This document shows, in pieces, positions 31,318 through 39,536 of a stretch of 64,000 nucleotides of DNA. The stretch lies in contig MWDF01000009.1 in assembly GCA_002070415.1 (NCBI GenBank), positions 1-64,000 of the forward strand, written 5' to 3'. Made by a program: the position numbers and the translations under genes. Position 1 is the first letter of the stretch. Each line of letters starts with the position of its first letter. Source of the stretch: Firmicutes bacterium ADurb.Bin153. GTDB lineage: Bacteria > Bacillota > DTU025 > MWDF01. The notes under the pieces were generated by a model. That model was not told where the DNA came from, ran no database searches, and saw only the letters and a program-made list of their open reading frames with translations.

Positions 31318-32241
31318 CTAGGACACCTCCGATTCGCGGATCTTCCTGCCGGTGATGGCAAGGAACACGTCGTCCATGTCGCCCTTGATTACCTCGAAGC
31401 CCCCGATCCTGTCCTCGAGCTCCTTCAGCAGGCAGAGCGCCGTCATGCTGTCCTTTACCTTGAGTTCTAGGACGTCCGCCTTGGCCTCGAACTGGAGCCC
31501 CTTCGACTTGAGGACGTCCTTCACGGCCTTGATGTCCTTGGGGATGATCCTAAGCTTGTCCTGCGTATAACGGGACCTCAGATCGTCCGGCGTCCCGCGA
31601 GCGACGATCTTGCCGTGGTCGATGATCGCAACGTCGTCGGCCACCGCGGCCTCCTCCATGTAGTGCGTGGTGAGGAAAACGGTCGTACCCTTCTTCTTCA
31701 TCTCACCGATGGTATCCCAAATCCGGGCCCTGGTCTGCGGATCGAGCCCGGTCGTTGGCTCGTCCAGGAACAGCACCTTCGGTGTGTTCATGAGCGCCCT
31801 TGCGATGTCCGACCTTCTTTTCTGCCCGCCGGACAGCTTGCCGAACGGCCTGTCGAGGTAATCCTTTATCCCCGTGACCGCGGCCACGTCGTTTATGCGC
31901 GCCTTCACGTCCTCGGTGCTCCAGCCGTAGAACGAACCCCTTGTCATAAGGTTCTCCCTGACGGTGAGCAGGTCGTCCAGCACGCTGCCCTGGAACACTA
32001 CTCCGATGTCGGCCCTTACGGCCGCATCCTCCGAGCCCACGCGATGTCCGAACACCCTTACGTCGCCAGCGGTGGCGGAGAGTATCGTGCAGATGACGTT
32101 GATCGTCGTGGATTTCCCGGCTCCGTTCGGGCCAAGGAAGGCGAATAGCAGGCCTTCGTCTACCTTGAAGCTGATGTCGTCGACTGCAATCAGTTTGCCG
32201 TACTTCTTGACCAGCCCGTCGACCTCGATGGCGTATGCCAA
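31318..32241 (-). CDS. ABC transporter ATP-binding protein
   Basis: A DrrA/CcmA-type ATPase of about 307 residues. It has Walker A GPNGAGKSTT, the Q-loop in DIGVVFQGSVLDD, the signature LSGGQKRRSDIARAL, Walker B VLFLDEPTTGLD, the H-switch TTHYMEEA, and a C-terminal extension of about 80 residues typical of exporter ATPases. The start is TTG at 32241, preceded by GGGAGGT at good spacing; longer frames upstream have no such site. It pairs with the ABC-2 permease immediately downstream. Confidence 0.9.
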   Translation of the reverse strand: MAYAIEVDGLVKKYGKLIAVDDISFKVDEGLLFAFLGPNGAGKSTTINVICTILSATAGDVRVFGHRVGSEDAAVRADIGVVFQGSVLDDLLTVRENLMTRGSFYGWSTEDVKARINDVAAVTGIKDYLDRPFGKLSGGQKRRSDIARALMNTPKVLFLDEPTTGLDPQTRARIWDTIGEMKKKGTTVFLTTHYMEEAAVADDVAIIDHGKIVARGTPDDLRSRYTQDKLRIIPKDIKAVKDVLKSKGLQFEAKADVLELKVKDSMTALCLLKELEDRIGGFEVIKGDMDDVFLAITGRKIRESEVS

Positions 32242-32350
32242 ATCCCTTACCTCCCTACGCTGCTTCTTAGTTCCGTACACTACTTTAACCAATGGTGAGC
32301 CAATTCACAATCAATATTTGCCCATGCCCGGGTCCGGTCGTTACGGTATG

Positions 32351-32374
32351 GTAGATTATAGGTATCAAATCTAC
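32351..32374. promoter_or_regulatory. Dyad in front of the MFS gene
   Basis: GTAGATT (32351-32357) and AATCTAC (32368-32374) form a 7-bp inverted repeat just before the GGAGG site of the MFS gene. It could be an operator or an RNA hairpin in the leader. Confidence 0.35.
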
Positions 32375-32386
32375 GGAGGCATTCGC

Positions 32387-33664
32387 ATGGAAAAGCGGCA
32401 TATCGGCGGGAGAGCGTGGGTCGTCTTCGCCCTCGGGGCGGCTTCGCATTATGCGGTGATGTTCAACAGGGTGGCGGCGGGCCAGATGTTCCCCCAGCTT
32501 ATGGCCGAGTTCAATACCACGGGGGTAGGGGTTGCGGCCCTTTCGAGCATCTATTACTACACCTACTCCGTCATGCAAGTACCCTCCGGCGCCCTGGCCG
32601 ACACTCTCGGACCCAGGAGGCTGCTCTCATCGGGCCTTATGATCGGCGGGCTGGCCTGGCTGCTGTTCGCGTCCGCCAGGACGCTCGCGCTCGCCTCGCT
32701 CGCGAGGCTGATCGCCGGCTTCGGCCTGGCCGGCATATTCCTCGGCCTTCTTAAGTCGATCGAGCTGTGGTTCCCCGCCAGGAAGTACGGGACGCTGACG
32801 GGCCTTAGCACCTTCTTCGGAAACCTCGGGGTCGCGACGGCGATGTTCCCCTTCGTCATCCTCGTCAATTCGATAGGGTGGAGGGCGTCCTCTTATGTGG
32901 TGGGAGGCTTCACGATACTGCTGGCGGCGCTTGCCTGGCTTCTCGTGCGAGACGAGGGGCCCAACTACACAGAACTGAAGAAGCCCGGGCTCGTACAGAT
33001 ACTGAAGACGTCCTTCGGCGGGCTTGTCGAGGTGCTCAGGAAGAAGGGCTCGCTTCCTCCTTTCTTCGGCTTCATGCTCGTATTCGGCGGTCTTATGACC
33101 TTCACCGGGCTGTGGGGCGTGCCGTTCATGATGCAAGTCCACGGCATAACGCAATCGGCCGCCGGGTCGCTGATGATGCTAACGACGGCTGGCGGCGCGC
33201 TAGCCGCAGTCCTCGTAGGCTGGCTCACCGACAGGAGCGGGAAGCCGAGGATCATGTTCTGCCTGCTGGCGGGGATGCAGGCAATGGCATGGCTCATAAT
33301 ACTCTGGACGATCGGAAGGCCCGGGGATAAGGCCGCGATCGCCGCCTTGTGCTTTGCCATGGTGGCGATGGGCGTCAGCAATTCATCTTTCCTGCCGGCG
33401 TTCGTCGTCATGAGGAAGGCCAACCGCCCTGAGGTGTCGAGCCTTGCCCAGGGCCTCAATAACGCCTCCGGGTTCATCGGGGCGATCGTGATGCAAGCTG
33501 CCGTCAGCGCCGTCATGGACTACGGCTGGGGCGGCGCATACTTCACGGAGGGCGTGCGCTTCTACTCCGCGGCGGTTTACAAGAACGGCTTCATGCTCTG
33601 CCTTGCGGCGATGGCGCTTGCGGTGGCATGCGGCCTTCTCATGCCAAAGGACATAAGAGGATGA
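32387..33664 (+). CDS. MFS transporter, copy 1
   Basis: A 12-helix major facilitator protein of 425 residues. The segment SSIYYYTYSVMQVPSGALADTLGPRRLL covers helix 2 and motif A of the superfamily. It resembles the two tandem MFS proteins at 48-51 kb, with the same Q(V/I)P-x-G-x-L-x-D pattern, so the three are paralogs. The substrate is unknown. ATG 32387 has GGAGG upstream; the longer frame to the left runs antisense through the ABC ATPase and is not real. A GNAT gene overlaps its stop (ATGA). Confidence 0.88.
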   Translation: MEKRHIGGRAWVVFALGAASHYAVMFNRVAAGQMFPQLMAEFNTTGVGVAALSSIYYYTYSVMQVPSGALADTLGPRRLLSSGLMIGGLAWLLFASARTLALASLARLIAGFGLAGIFLGLLKSIELWFPARKYGTLTGLSTFFGNLGVATAMFPFVILVNSIGWRASSYVVGGFTILLAALAWLLVRDEGPNYTELKKPGLVQILKTSFGGLVEVLRKKGSLPPFFGFMLVFGGLMTFTGLWGVPFMMQVHGITQSAAGSLMMLTTAGGALAAVLVGWLTDRSGKPRIMFCLLAGMQAMAWLIILWTIGRPGDKAAIAALCFAMVAMGVSNSSFLPAFVVMRKANRPEVSSLAQGLNNASGFIGAIVMQAAVSAVMDYGWGGAYFTEGVRFYSAAVYKNGFMLCLAAMALAVACGLLMPKDIRG

Positions 33665-34149
33665 GCGTCAATCTGTCACTCGGCAGGGCCTCGGCCAGGC
33701 GGGCGTCTGCTTCCGACCTTGACTTCGTGCTGGAAGTATACGGTCTGAACTTCAAGGATGTCATAGAGGAGGCAAGGGGCTGGGACGAAGAGGCGGAGAA
33801 GGAGTACCTCGCGGGCGAGATGTCGGCCGCGCCGTTTTACATCCTGACGTACGACGGGTCTTGCGCGGGCTTCCTCTCATATGTCGAGGCCGAGGATGCC
33901 GTGCACATAAGGCACATGGAGGTGCATCCGGATTTCAGCGGCAGGGGCATCGGGACTGCTGTCATAAGAAGCTTCATAAGATCGCTTGGAGGAAGGTCCC
34001 TTAGGGTGGCCGTCTCTGACGGGAACCACAGGGGGATGGAGTTCTACACAAACCTCGGCTTCAAGGCCGCTGGCAGGATCATCGTGCCGATGAAAGGGGC
34101 CAGGGACTTGCAGCTTCTGGGCAAGACGCTTATGCAACATTGCGGATGA
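33661..34149 (+). CDS. GNAT family N-acetyltransferase
   Basis: A 162-residue GNAT protein. The acetyl-CoA motif reads IRHMEVHPDFSGRGIGTAVIRSFI, and the C-terminal part GNHRGMEFYTNLGFKAAGR is standard. It starts at the ATG overlapping the MFS stop by 4 bases, so the two are translated together. The MFS protein may import or export the substrate that this enzyme acetylates, but nothing in the sequence says which. A bidirectional terminator follows. Confidence 0.87.
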   Translation: MSVNLSLGRASARRASASDLDFVLEVYGLNFKDVIEEARGWDEEAEKEYLAGEMSAAPFYILTYDGSCAGFLSYVEAEDAVHIRHMEVHPDFSGRGIGTAVIRSFIRSLGGRSLRVAVSDGNHRGMEFYTNLGFKAAGRIIVPMKGARDLQLLGKTLMQHCG

Positions 34150-34177
34150 CGCCCTTACGGACTTAAGGAAAGAGCGA

Positions 34178-34208
34178 GGCCCCGGCTCATGTTCTGCCGG
34201 GGCCTTTT
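34178..34208. terminator. Bidirectional terminator
   Basis: GGCCCCGG (34178-34185) pairs with CCGGGGCC (34197-34204); TTTTG follows on the plus strand and TCGCTCTTTCC on the minus strand. It separates the GNAT gene from convergent C69 copy 3. Confidence 0.8.
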
Positions 34209-34230
34209 GCCGCGCAATCAGGGCTTCCTT

Positions 34231-35781
34231 CTAGAACCACTTGTCGTCGTACTTGACGATAAGATCCTCCGCCAGCTTCCAGTACATGTCTACCGCCATG
34301 ACGCAACGTGAATTGGTGTAGCTCGTCAGGAAACCGATCGCAAGCTTCGGGTCCACCTTCATAAGGTCGGACGCGACCTTCTCGATGGTGGGCTGCATGG
34401 CAAACTGCTGCGCCTCGAAGGGGTCCCTGACCGCCTTCACGTCGTTGATGCAATCCTGGTACCTCTGGTTGACCAGCTGGTCGACGAAATCGAAGGCCCA
34501 CCAGGCGGACACCCTGTTGGTCATGCTGAACTTGGTCCTGTCGTTGACGGCGAAGTTCTGCGGCAGGTAGCTCACGCCGGCATAGACGGGCACGTGCACC
34601 GAAGTATCGGGGTTGTTTAGCCCGAACCAGCAAAGCGTTCCGATCTTGGGGTCCAGCCAGCTTCTCGACTGGAGGACGGTGAAGTAGGAGCAGCCGGGTA
34701 TCGCTATGTTACGCTCGGAGGCGGCGTCCACCAGCTTGAGGAAATCGCTGCTCATGTGCGGCGTGGCGAACGGGCTCTTCACGTAGACGCCCTTGCTGTC
34801 CGGAACGAACCAGTCGCTTACGTTGGCTTTGTCATAGGCGGTCCCTACGTACGTATCCCTGTAGATGGTGAAGTAGTCCTGGACCGTTATCTTCTTCTCG
34901 GCTTTCACCGTGAAGGGGAAGCGCGACGCGTTCGGGTCGAGATTAAGCGAAGGGGCGAAAGTCGAAAGCACCCTCCATTCGCGCCTCCTGCTTCCCATAG
35001 AGGTCTTGTCCGCATAGGCCTCATAGAACAGGAACGGCTTGCCGCTAGCCGGGTCCCACCAGCCGTTCTGGATCGCCAGGTCGAAGACGTTCGAGGAGAA
35101 CATGTAGTCGGGGTTGTTCTTCTTGAGTTCGCCTATCCTCGACCTGTTCGCCGAGACGCCGACATGGCCCTCGGGGATTCGCACGGCCGCCCATATGGCC
35201 CCCTTGTTGAGCGGACCGGACGGGAGTATCTCGAAGAACCACATCTCGTACTGGTCGCCGACGGTCAGGCACTCGCCTCCGTCACGATAGCCGTACTCCT
35301 CTGCCAGGGAACCCATCACCTGTATGGCCTCCCTTGCGGTCTTGGCCCTTTGCAGCGCCAGTATCTGCAGTGTCTCGATGTAGAAAATGCCCTCTGTCGT
35401 CCTCAGCTCGTTGCGCTGTCCGATGGTGGTCTCGCCCATTATCACCCCGTGCTCGTTCATGTAGGGGTAACCCGCGTAGAAGTATGTGTATGTCTCGGCG
35501 ACTTCGGGTATCTCGCCGAGGATCTTTGGTTCGGCCCTGTCCGAATGCAGCAGCCCTGAGTAGATCGTCACCTTATCCGTCGCGGCGTGTTTCGCCCCCG
35601 GCACGACCCAGGTACGCGCGTCATACCAGCCGTCGCACGTATGGGCTGTCATTATCGACCCGTCGGCCGTGGCAGCCTTGTCCACACAGATGGATGTGCA
35701 AGCCATGAAGGGACTTGCCGCGATCAACACGACGACCAAAGCTGCTAATACCGTCATTGTCAGCTTGAGGCCCTTTCTCAC
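34231..35781 (-). CDS. Secreted C69 family dipeptidase, copy 3
   Basis: A 516-residue C69 Ntn-hydrolase. The signal peptide (KGLKLTMTVLAALVVVLIAAS) ends with FMA before the nucleophile Cys of CTSICVDKAATADGS. The middle contains GETTIGQRNELRTTEG, GECLTVGDQYEMWFFEI and GVSANRSRIGEL, shared with copy 4. The GTG at 35781 is the likely start, since GGAGG lies eight bases before it. It is divergent from copy 4, sharing a 266-base upstream region that holds a 9-bp dyad. It probably cleaves dipeptides in the periplasm. Confidence 0.9.
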   Translation of the reverse strand: MRKGLKLTMTVLAALVVVLIAASPFMACTSICVDKAATADGSIMTAHTCDGWYDARTWVVPGAKHAATDKVTIYSGLLHSDRAEPKILGEIPEVAETYTYFYAGYPYMNEHGVIMGETTIGQRNELRTTEGIFYIETLQILALQRAKTAREAIQVMGSLAEEYGYRDGGECLTVGDQYEMWFFEILPSGPLNKGAIWAAVRIPEGHVGVSANRSRIGELKKNNPDYMFSSNVFDLAIQNGWWDPASGKPFLFYEAYADKTSMGSRRREWRVLSTFAPSLNLDPNASRFPFTVKAEKKITVQDYFTIYRDTYVGTAYDKANVSDWFVPDSKGVYVKSPFATPHMSSDFLKLVDAASERNIAIPGCSYFTVLQSRSWLDPKIGTLCWFGLNNPDTSVHVPVYAGVSYLPQNFAVNDRTKFSMTNRVSAWWAFDFVDQLVNQRYQDCINDVKAVRDPFEAQQFAMQPTIEKVASDLMKVDPKLAIGFLTSYTNSRCVMAVDMYWKLAEDLIVKYDDKWF

Positions 35782-35810
35782 TTTAGACACCTCCATATGT
35801 TTCTGGGGAC

Positions 35811-35849
35811 CATGAAGGTTTTCTCCATAATGTATTGAACACCTTCATG
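35811..35849. promoter_or_regulatory. Dyad upstream of C69 copy 3
   Basis: CATGAAGGT (35811-35819) and ACCTTCATG (35841-35849) form a perfect 9-bp inverted repeat around 21 bases, in the region that must hold the copy 3 promoter. It is either an operator or a leader hairpin. Confidence 0.4.
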
Positions 35850-36047
35850 CTACGGATAAATATTCATGTGGACCGTAGGATCACGATTATGGGCAGCACC
35901 AGGGCATATCGCCGTTGAATAGAAATAAGTTCTCCCGCCGCCGTGACGTGTTATAAAATGGATATGCAGGGCAGGTGCCCCATTCATCGGCAGCTTCTGG
36001 AGCACATAGCACCTTACTGTGATGACAAGGAAGGGGGATTTGAGTCA

Positions 36048-37628
36048 ATGAAATCGAACCTCGGCAAGAAACTGACCCTAGTTGCGGCCATCATGGCCGT
36101 CTTGCTAGCAGCGGTCGTGCCCGCCATTGCGTGCACATCGGTCGTGGTCGGCAAGCTGGCGTCCGCTGACGGATCGGTCATGACGACGCATACCTGCGAC
36201 GGACGGTACGAGTTCAGGATAGGGGTAATCCCTGCCAAGGACTGGGCGGCAGGAGCGCTTAGACCCGTATACAAGGGCGGTGGCACCGGCGAGGACATAG
36301 CGGACAGGACGAAGGTCGCTGACATCCCTCAGGTGGCACATACCTTCAAGTACTTCGACATCGCATATCCTTTCGGCAATGAGAACCAGGTGATGATGGG
36401 TGAGACCACCATCGGCGGCAGGAGGGAGCTGCAGAACAAGAACGGCATATTCGAGATATGGGAGCTGCAGAGAGTGGGCCTCGAGCGCGCCAAGACCGCC
36501 AAGGAAGCGATACAGATAATGGGCGAGATGGCAGAGAAGTACGGCTACGGCGACGGCGGTGAGTGCCTTACCGTCATCGACGGGAACGAGGCCTGGTTCT
36601 TCGAGATCTACGGGGCGGGCCCCCTTGAGGTGGGCGCCATCTGGGCGGCCCAGAGGGTGCCGGACGATGAGGTGGGCGTCTCTGCGAACAGGTCGAGGAT
36701 CGGCGTTATCAAGGAGAACGACCCCAACTTCATGTACTCCTCGAACGTATTCAGCTATGCCAAGGATATGGGCTGGTGGGATCCCGCGAAGGGCCCGCTC
36801 AACTACGCCAACGTTTACGGTTTCAAGGATTCTGTATACAATACCCGCCGCGAGTGGAGGGCGCTGTCCCTGATAGCCCCGTCGCTCAACCTGGACCCCT
36901 GGGCGGTCGAGTATCCTTTCTCGGTCAAGCCTGACAAGAAGGTCACGGTTGAAGACCTCATGAGGATCAAGCGCGACCACTACGAAGGTACGGCTTTCGA
37001 CCTCACCAAGGGGATGGCGGCAGGTCCGTTCGGCAACCCCAACAGGTACCCAACGCCGGCTACCCTGGGCGAGTGGGAGAGGGCCATCTCCATATTCCGC
37101 TGCTCGTACAGCGTGATAATGCAAGCCCGCGCGTGGCTGCCTGCGGCCATAGGCGGAGTGATCTGGTTCGGCGAGGACGCGCCCCACAGCACCTGCTATG
37201 TACCGATCTACGCAGGGGCGACTTCGGTGCCTGCGTCGTTCACCATCGGAAGGCGTGACGTGCTGGACAGGAACTGCGCATGGTGGGCGTTCAACCTCGT
37301 CTCCAACTTCGCTGACCTGAAGTACTCCTACATGATCAAGGACATCGAGGAGACCTTCACGAAGTTCGAGAAGGACGCAAGGGCGATACAGCCGACGGTG
37401 GAAAAGACTGCCTCTGAGCTGTATAAGCTGGACCCGAAGCTGGCGGTCAGCTTCCTTACCGACTATTCCAACTCCAACGCCCAGAAGGTTGTGGACGCCT
37501 GGTGGAAGCTGTTCGACAAGCTCGCGGTCAAGTACCAGGACGGCTATGTCAACTTGAAGACCGTAGGATACCCCGATGACTGGCTAAAGGCAGTAGGATT
37601 CAGCAAGATCGTAAGGCCTGCTAAATAG
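36048..37628 (+). CDS. Secreted C69 family dipeptidase, copy 4
   Basis: A 526-residue paralog of the divergent copy 3. The signal peptide (GKKLTLVAAIMAVLLAAVV, AIA) is followed at once by CTSVVVGKLASADGS with the catalytic Cys. GETTIGGRRELQNKNG, GECLTVIDGNEAWFFEI and GVSANRSRIGVI are the shared family blocks. ATG 36048 was chosen because the signal peptide begins there and AAGGGGG lies upstream; the frame extends further left, but without signal-like sequence. A strong terminator follows. Function is dipeptide hydrolysis by family; the reason for four copies is not known. Confidence 0.9.
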   Translation: MKSNLGKKLTLVAAIMAVLLAAVVPAIACTSVVVGKLASADGSVMTTHTCDGRYEFRIGVIPAKDWAAGALRPVYKGGGTGEDIADRTKVADIPQVAHTFKYFDIAYPFGNENQVMMGETTIGGRRELQNKNGIFEIWELQRVGLERAKTAKEAIQIMGEMAEKYGYGDGGECLTVIDGNEAWFFEIYGAGPLEVGAIWAAQRVPDDEVGVSANRSRIGVIKENDPNFMYSSNVFSYAKDMGWWDPAKGPLNYANVYGFKDSVYNTRREWRALSLIAPSLNLDPWAVEYPFSVKPDKKVTVEDLMRIKRDHYEGTAFDLTKGMAAGPFGNPNRYPTPATLGEWERAISIFRCSYSVIMQARAWLPAAIGGVIWFGEDAPHSTCYVPIYAGATSVPASFTIGRRDVLDRNCAWWAFNLVSNFADLKYSYMIKDIEETFTKFEKDARAIQPTVEKTASELYKLDPKLAVSFLTDYSNSNAQKVVDAWWKLFDKLAVKYQDGYVNLKTVGYPDDWLKAVGFSKIVRPAK

Positions 37629-37652
37629 CGTAGAAGACCTGTGGAAGGCCTG

Positions 37653-37685
37653 GGGGCGGGTTCAATGACCCGCCCCTTCTCTATT
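37653..37685 (+). terminator. Terminator after C69 copy 4
   Basis: Perfect 9-bp stem GGGGCGGGT (37653-37661) / ACCCGCCCC (37668-37676), followed by TTCTCTATT. Confidence 0.8.
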
Positions 37686-37910
37686 CATCAGGCCGGCATG
37701 ATTGGATAGGCGGCGAGCCTTCAGACTGGAAATGGAAGGGGAACCGGCGCTGTCGGCGCGGCCAAGGAGATCTTGACGTACGTTCTCTTTTTGACAGCAT
37801 GTTTTACGCGGTTTTCGGCTATCTTTGCAGTCACGACGCACAAGACAAGGGATATGCCGGCTTATCGGATATTAAAAGGCACGTGTGCGCGGCAGGGGGG
37901 ACATGAACGA

Positions 37911-37950
37911 GCGTGCCGGGGGCGGTGCGATCCGCCCCCGGCACGCTTTC
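37911..37950 (-). terminator. Terminator of the M20 peptidase gene
   Basis: A perfect 15-bp stem GCGTGCCGGGGGCGG / CCGCCCCCGGCACGC with a 6-base loop. The plus side has TTTC and the minus side TCGTTC, so it may work in both directions. Confidence 0.7.
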
Positions 37951-37975
37951 AACGGGCTTTATTTACTATATCGGC

Positions 37976-39310
37976 CTATTTCCCGCCGAGGGGCTGGGTG
38001 ACGCCATCGACGCCCGCCACCGCGCAGATGGTCATGAATCCTACCTGCAGGGCCTTCCAGGCTCCTGCGGGATTCCATGTCTCGCTGGGCGAATGGTTGC
38101 CGGTGCTGCTACCGCCCGCACCGACGCATATCGAAGGATAACCCTTGTAGACGGACCAGTTGATGTTGGTGCTCGAAGCTGCGCTTAGCGACGGCGTATA
38201 GCCGAACATGACGTTGCTCTGCCAGTGCGCCTGGATGAGCTTAATGTTCTCATCCTGCGAGCCTGCCGGCCTGTCCCCGACCATCGTGGTCTTGACCGTG
38301 ATCGTCCCGGGCTTGTTCCAGCGCGCGTTCTCCTCGTCCGCGCCCAGCTGCCAGATGGACATTATCGTCTTCTCCAAGCTGAGCAGGTTGTCCATGAGGT
38401 TCGACCTCATGTCGAGCTGGAGCCTGCAATCGGCGGCTATGGAGTTCACCGAGGTGCCGCCTTCGATCATTCCCACAGTAAAGGTCGTCTTGGGACCGCC
38501 GGGCACCTGGACGTCAGCCACCTTGGCTATGGCCCTGCCGGCTGCGTGTATTGCGCTGGGGGTGCCGAAGGCGCCGAAGCTGTGGCCGCCGGGTCCGATG
38601 AAGTCGATGAAATACCTGTGGCTGCCGGTGCAAAGGTATGTGATCCTCTCGGGGCCTCCGCCTTCGAAGTCGATCACCGCGATTACGTTCTTGCCGATGG
38701 GATGGTTCTCGTTCAAGAAGGCCTTCATCCCCTTGAGGTCACCGAGGCCCTCCTCGCCGACCGTCCCGACGAAGACTATGTCGTAGACGGGTTTTACGCC
38801 GTTCTTGACGAATGCCCTTATCACCGAGAGCATGCCGCCGAGGGCGGAAGTGTCGTCGCCGATGCCGGGGGCGTAGATCGTGCCCTTCTCGTCGACCGTG
38901 AAGCCTTTAACGGTCCCGAAATCGAACACCGTGTCAAGGTGTGCGTCCACGAAGACGACGGGACCCTTCTTGGTGCCGGGGAGTACGCCCCAGCAGTTCC
39001 ATGATTTCTCGTCGATCGTCACATCGCTGAGGCCGGCTTCTTTGAGCAGCGCGGCGTAGGCCCTGGACCTCTTCTCCTCCTTGTGGGAAGGCGCTTCGAT
39101 GACCACGAGGTCCTTCACGTACTGGACCCTCTGTTCATGGTCGCTCTCGAGGAACTTGACAGCCGAAGTGACCTTGGGGTCTTTCGCGAGCTTGTCGTAG
39201 ACCTCCAGGACTTCCTGGGATACCGTAGGAGCCTCTGCGGCGAACACCGCGGGCACGAACGTCAAGGCCAGCACCAGCAGCGCGGTCAGAAGATAAGATA
39301 CCCTCCTCAT
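37976..39310 (-). CDS. Secreted M20 family metallopeptidase
   Basis: A 444-residue zinc peptidase with a signal peptide (SYLLTALLVLALTFVPAVFA). The two-metal site is visible: His and Asp in VDAHLDTVF, Asp in GIGDDTSALGG, the catalytic Glu pair in GTVGEEGLGDL, a ligand in VIDFEGGG and the last His in GNHSPSE. A lid domain occupies roughly residues 225-345. M20 enzymes trim amino acids from small peptides or remove N-acyl groups. With the four C69 enzymes and the deacylase nearby, it completes a secreted peptide-breakdown set. The start has GGGAGG upstream. Confidence 0.9.
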   Translation of the reverse strand: MRRVSYLLTALLVLALTFVPAVFAAEAPTVSQEVLEVYDKLAKDPKVTSAVKFLESDHEQRVQYVKDLVVIEAPSHKEEKRSRAYAALLKEAGLSDVTIDEKSWNCWGVLPGTKKGPVVFVDAHLDTVFDFGTVKGFTVDEKGTIYAPGIGDDTSALGGMLSVIRAFVKNGVKPVYDIVFVGTVGEEGLGDLKGMKAFLNENHPIGKNVIAVIDFEGGGPERITYLCTGSHRYFIDFIGPGGHSFGAFGTPSAIHAAGRAIAKVADVQVPGGPKTTFTVGMIEGGTSVNSIAADCRLQLDMRSNLMDNLLSLEKTIMSIWQLGADEENARWNKPGTITVKTTMVGDRPAGSQDENIKLIQAHWQSNVMFGYTPSLSAASSTNINWSVYKGYPSICVGAGGSSTGNHSPSETWNPAGAWKALQVGFMTICAVAGVDGVTQPLGGK

Positions 39311-39536
39311 TGCTTCCTTTCCTCCCTTTCGTAGGATTCCCGGCCCGATGCGGCCGCTACCGAAATGTTATAAATTTGATAGTCGAAATCCTGCTATTGG
39401 CATAATAAGGAAGGAAATGTTCAAAATAGGCAAAATGCTGGAACTACGCTATGTGGGGAATGGATTGCTCCTGAAAAGGAACAATCCGAGCGACAGATTC
39501 ATGAAGATGCTCCAAAACATGCGCCCGTGCGTTGGA

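Larger units (their letters stand above)
37629..37975. other. Intergenic region between C69 copy 4 and the M20 peptidase
   Basis: About 345 bases bounded by a terminator on each side (37653-37685 and 37911-37950). I find no gene or regulatory pattern between them. Confidence 0.55.

Noticed and set aside
31964-32386. N-terminal extension of MFS copy 1 by 141 codons
   Set aside because: It is antisense to the ABC ATPase gene and the true start has GGAGG at 32375-32379 with normal MFS length.
36105-37187. 360-codon antisense frame across C69 copy 4
   Set aside because: Shadow of a conserved gene; similar shadows lie across the other C69 copies, which shows that they arise from codon bias.
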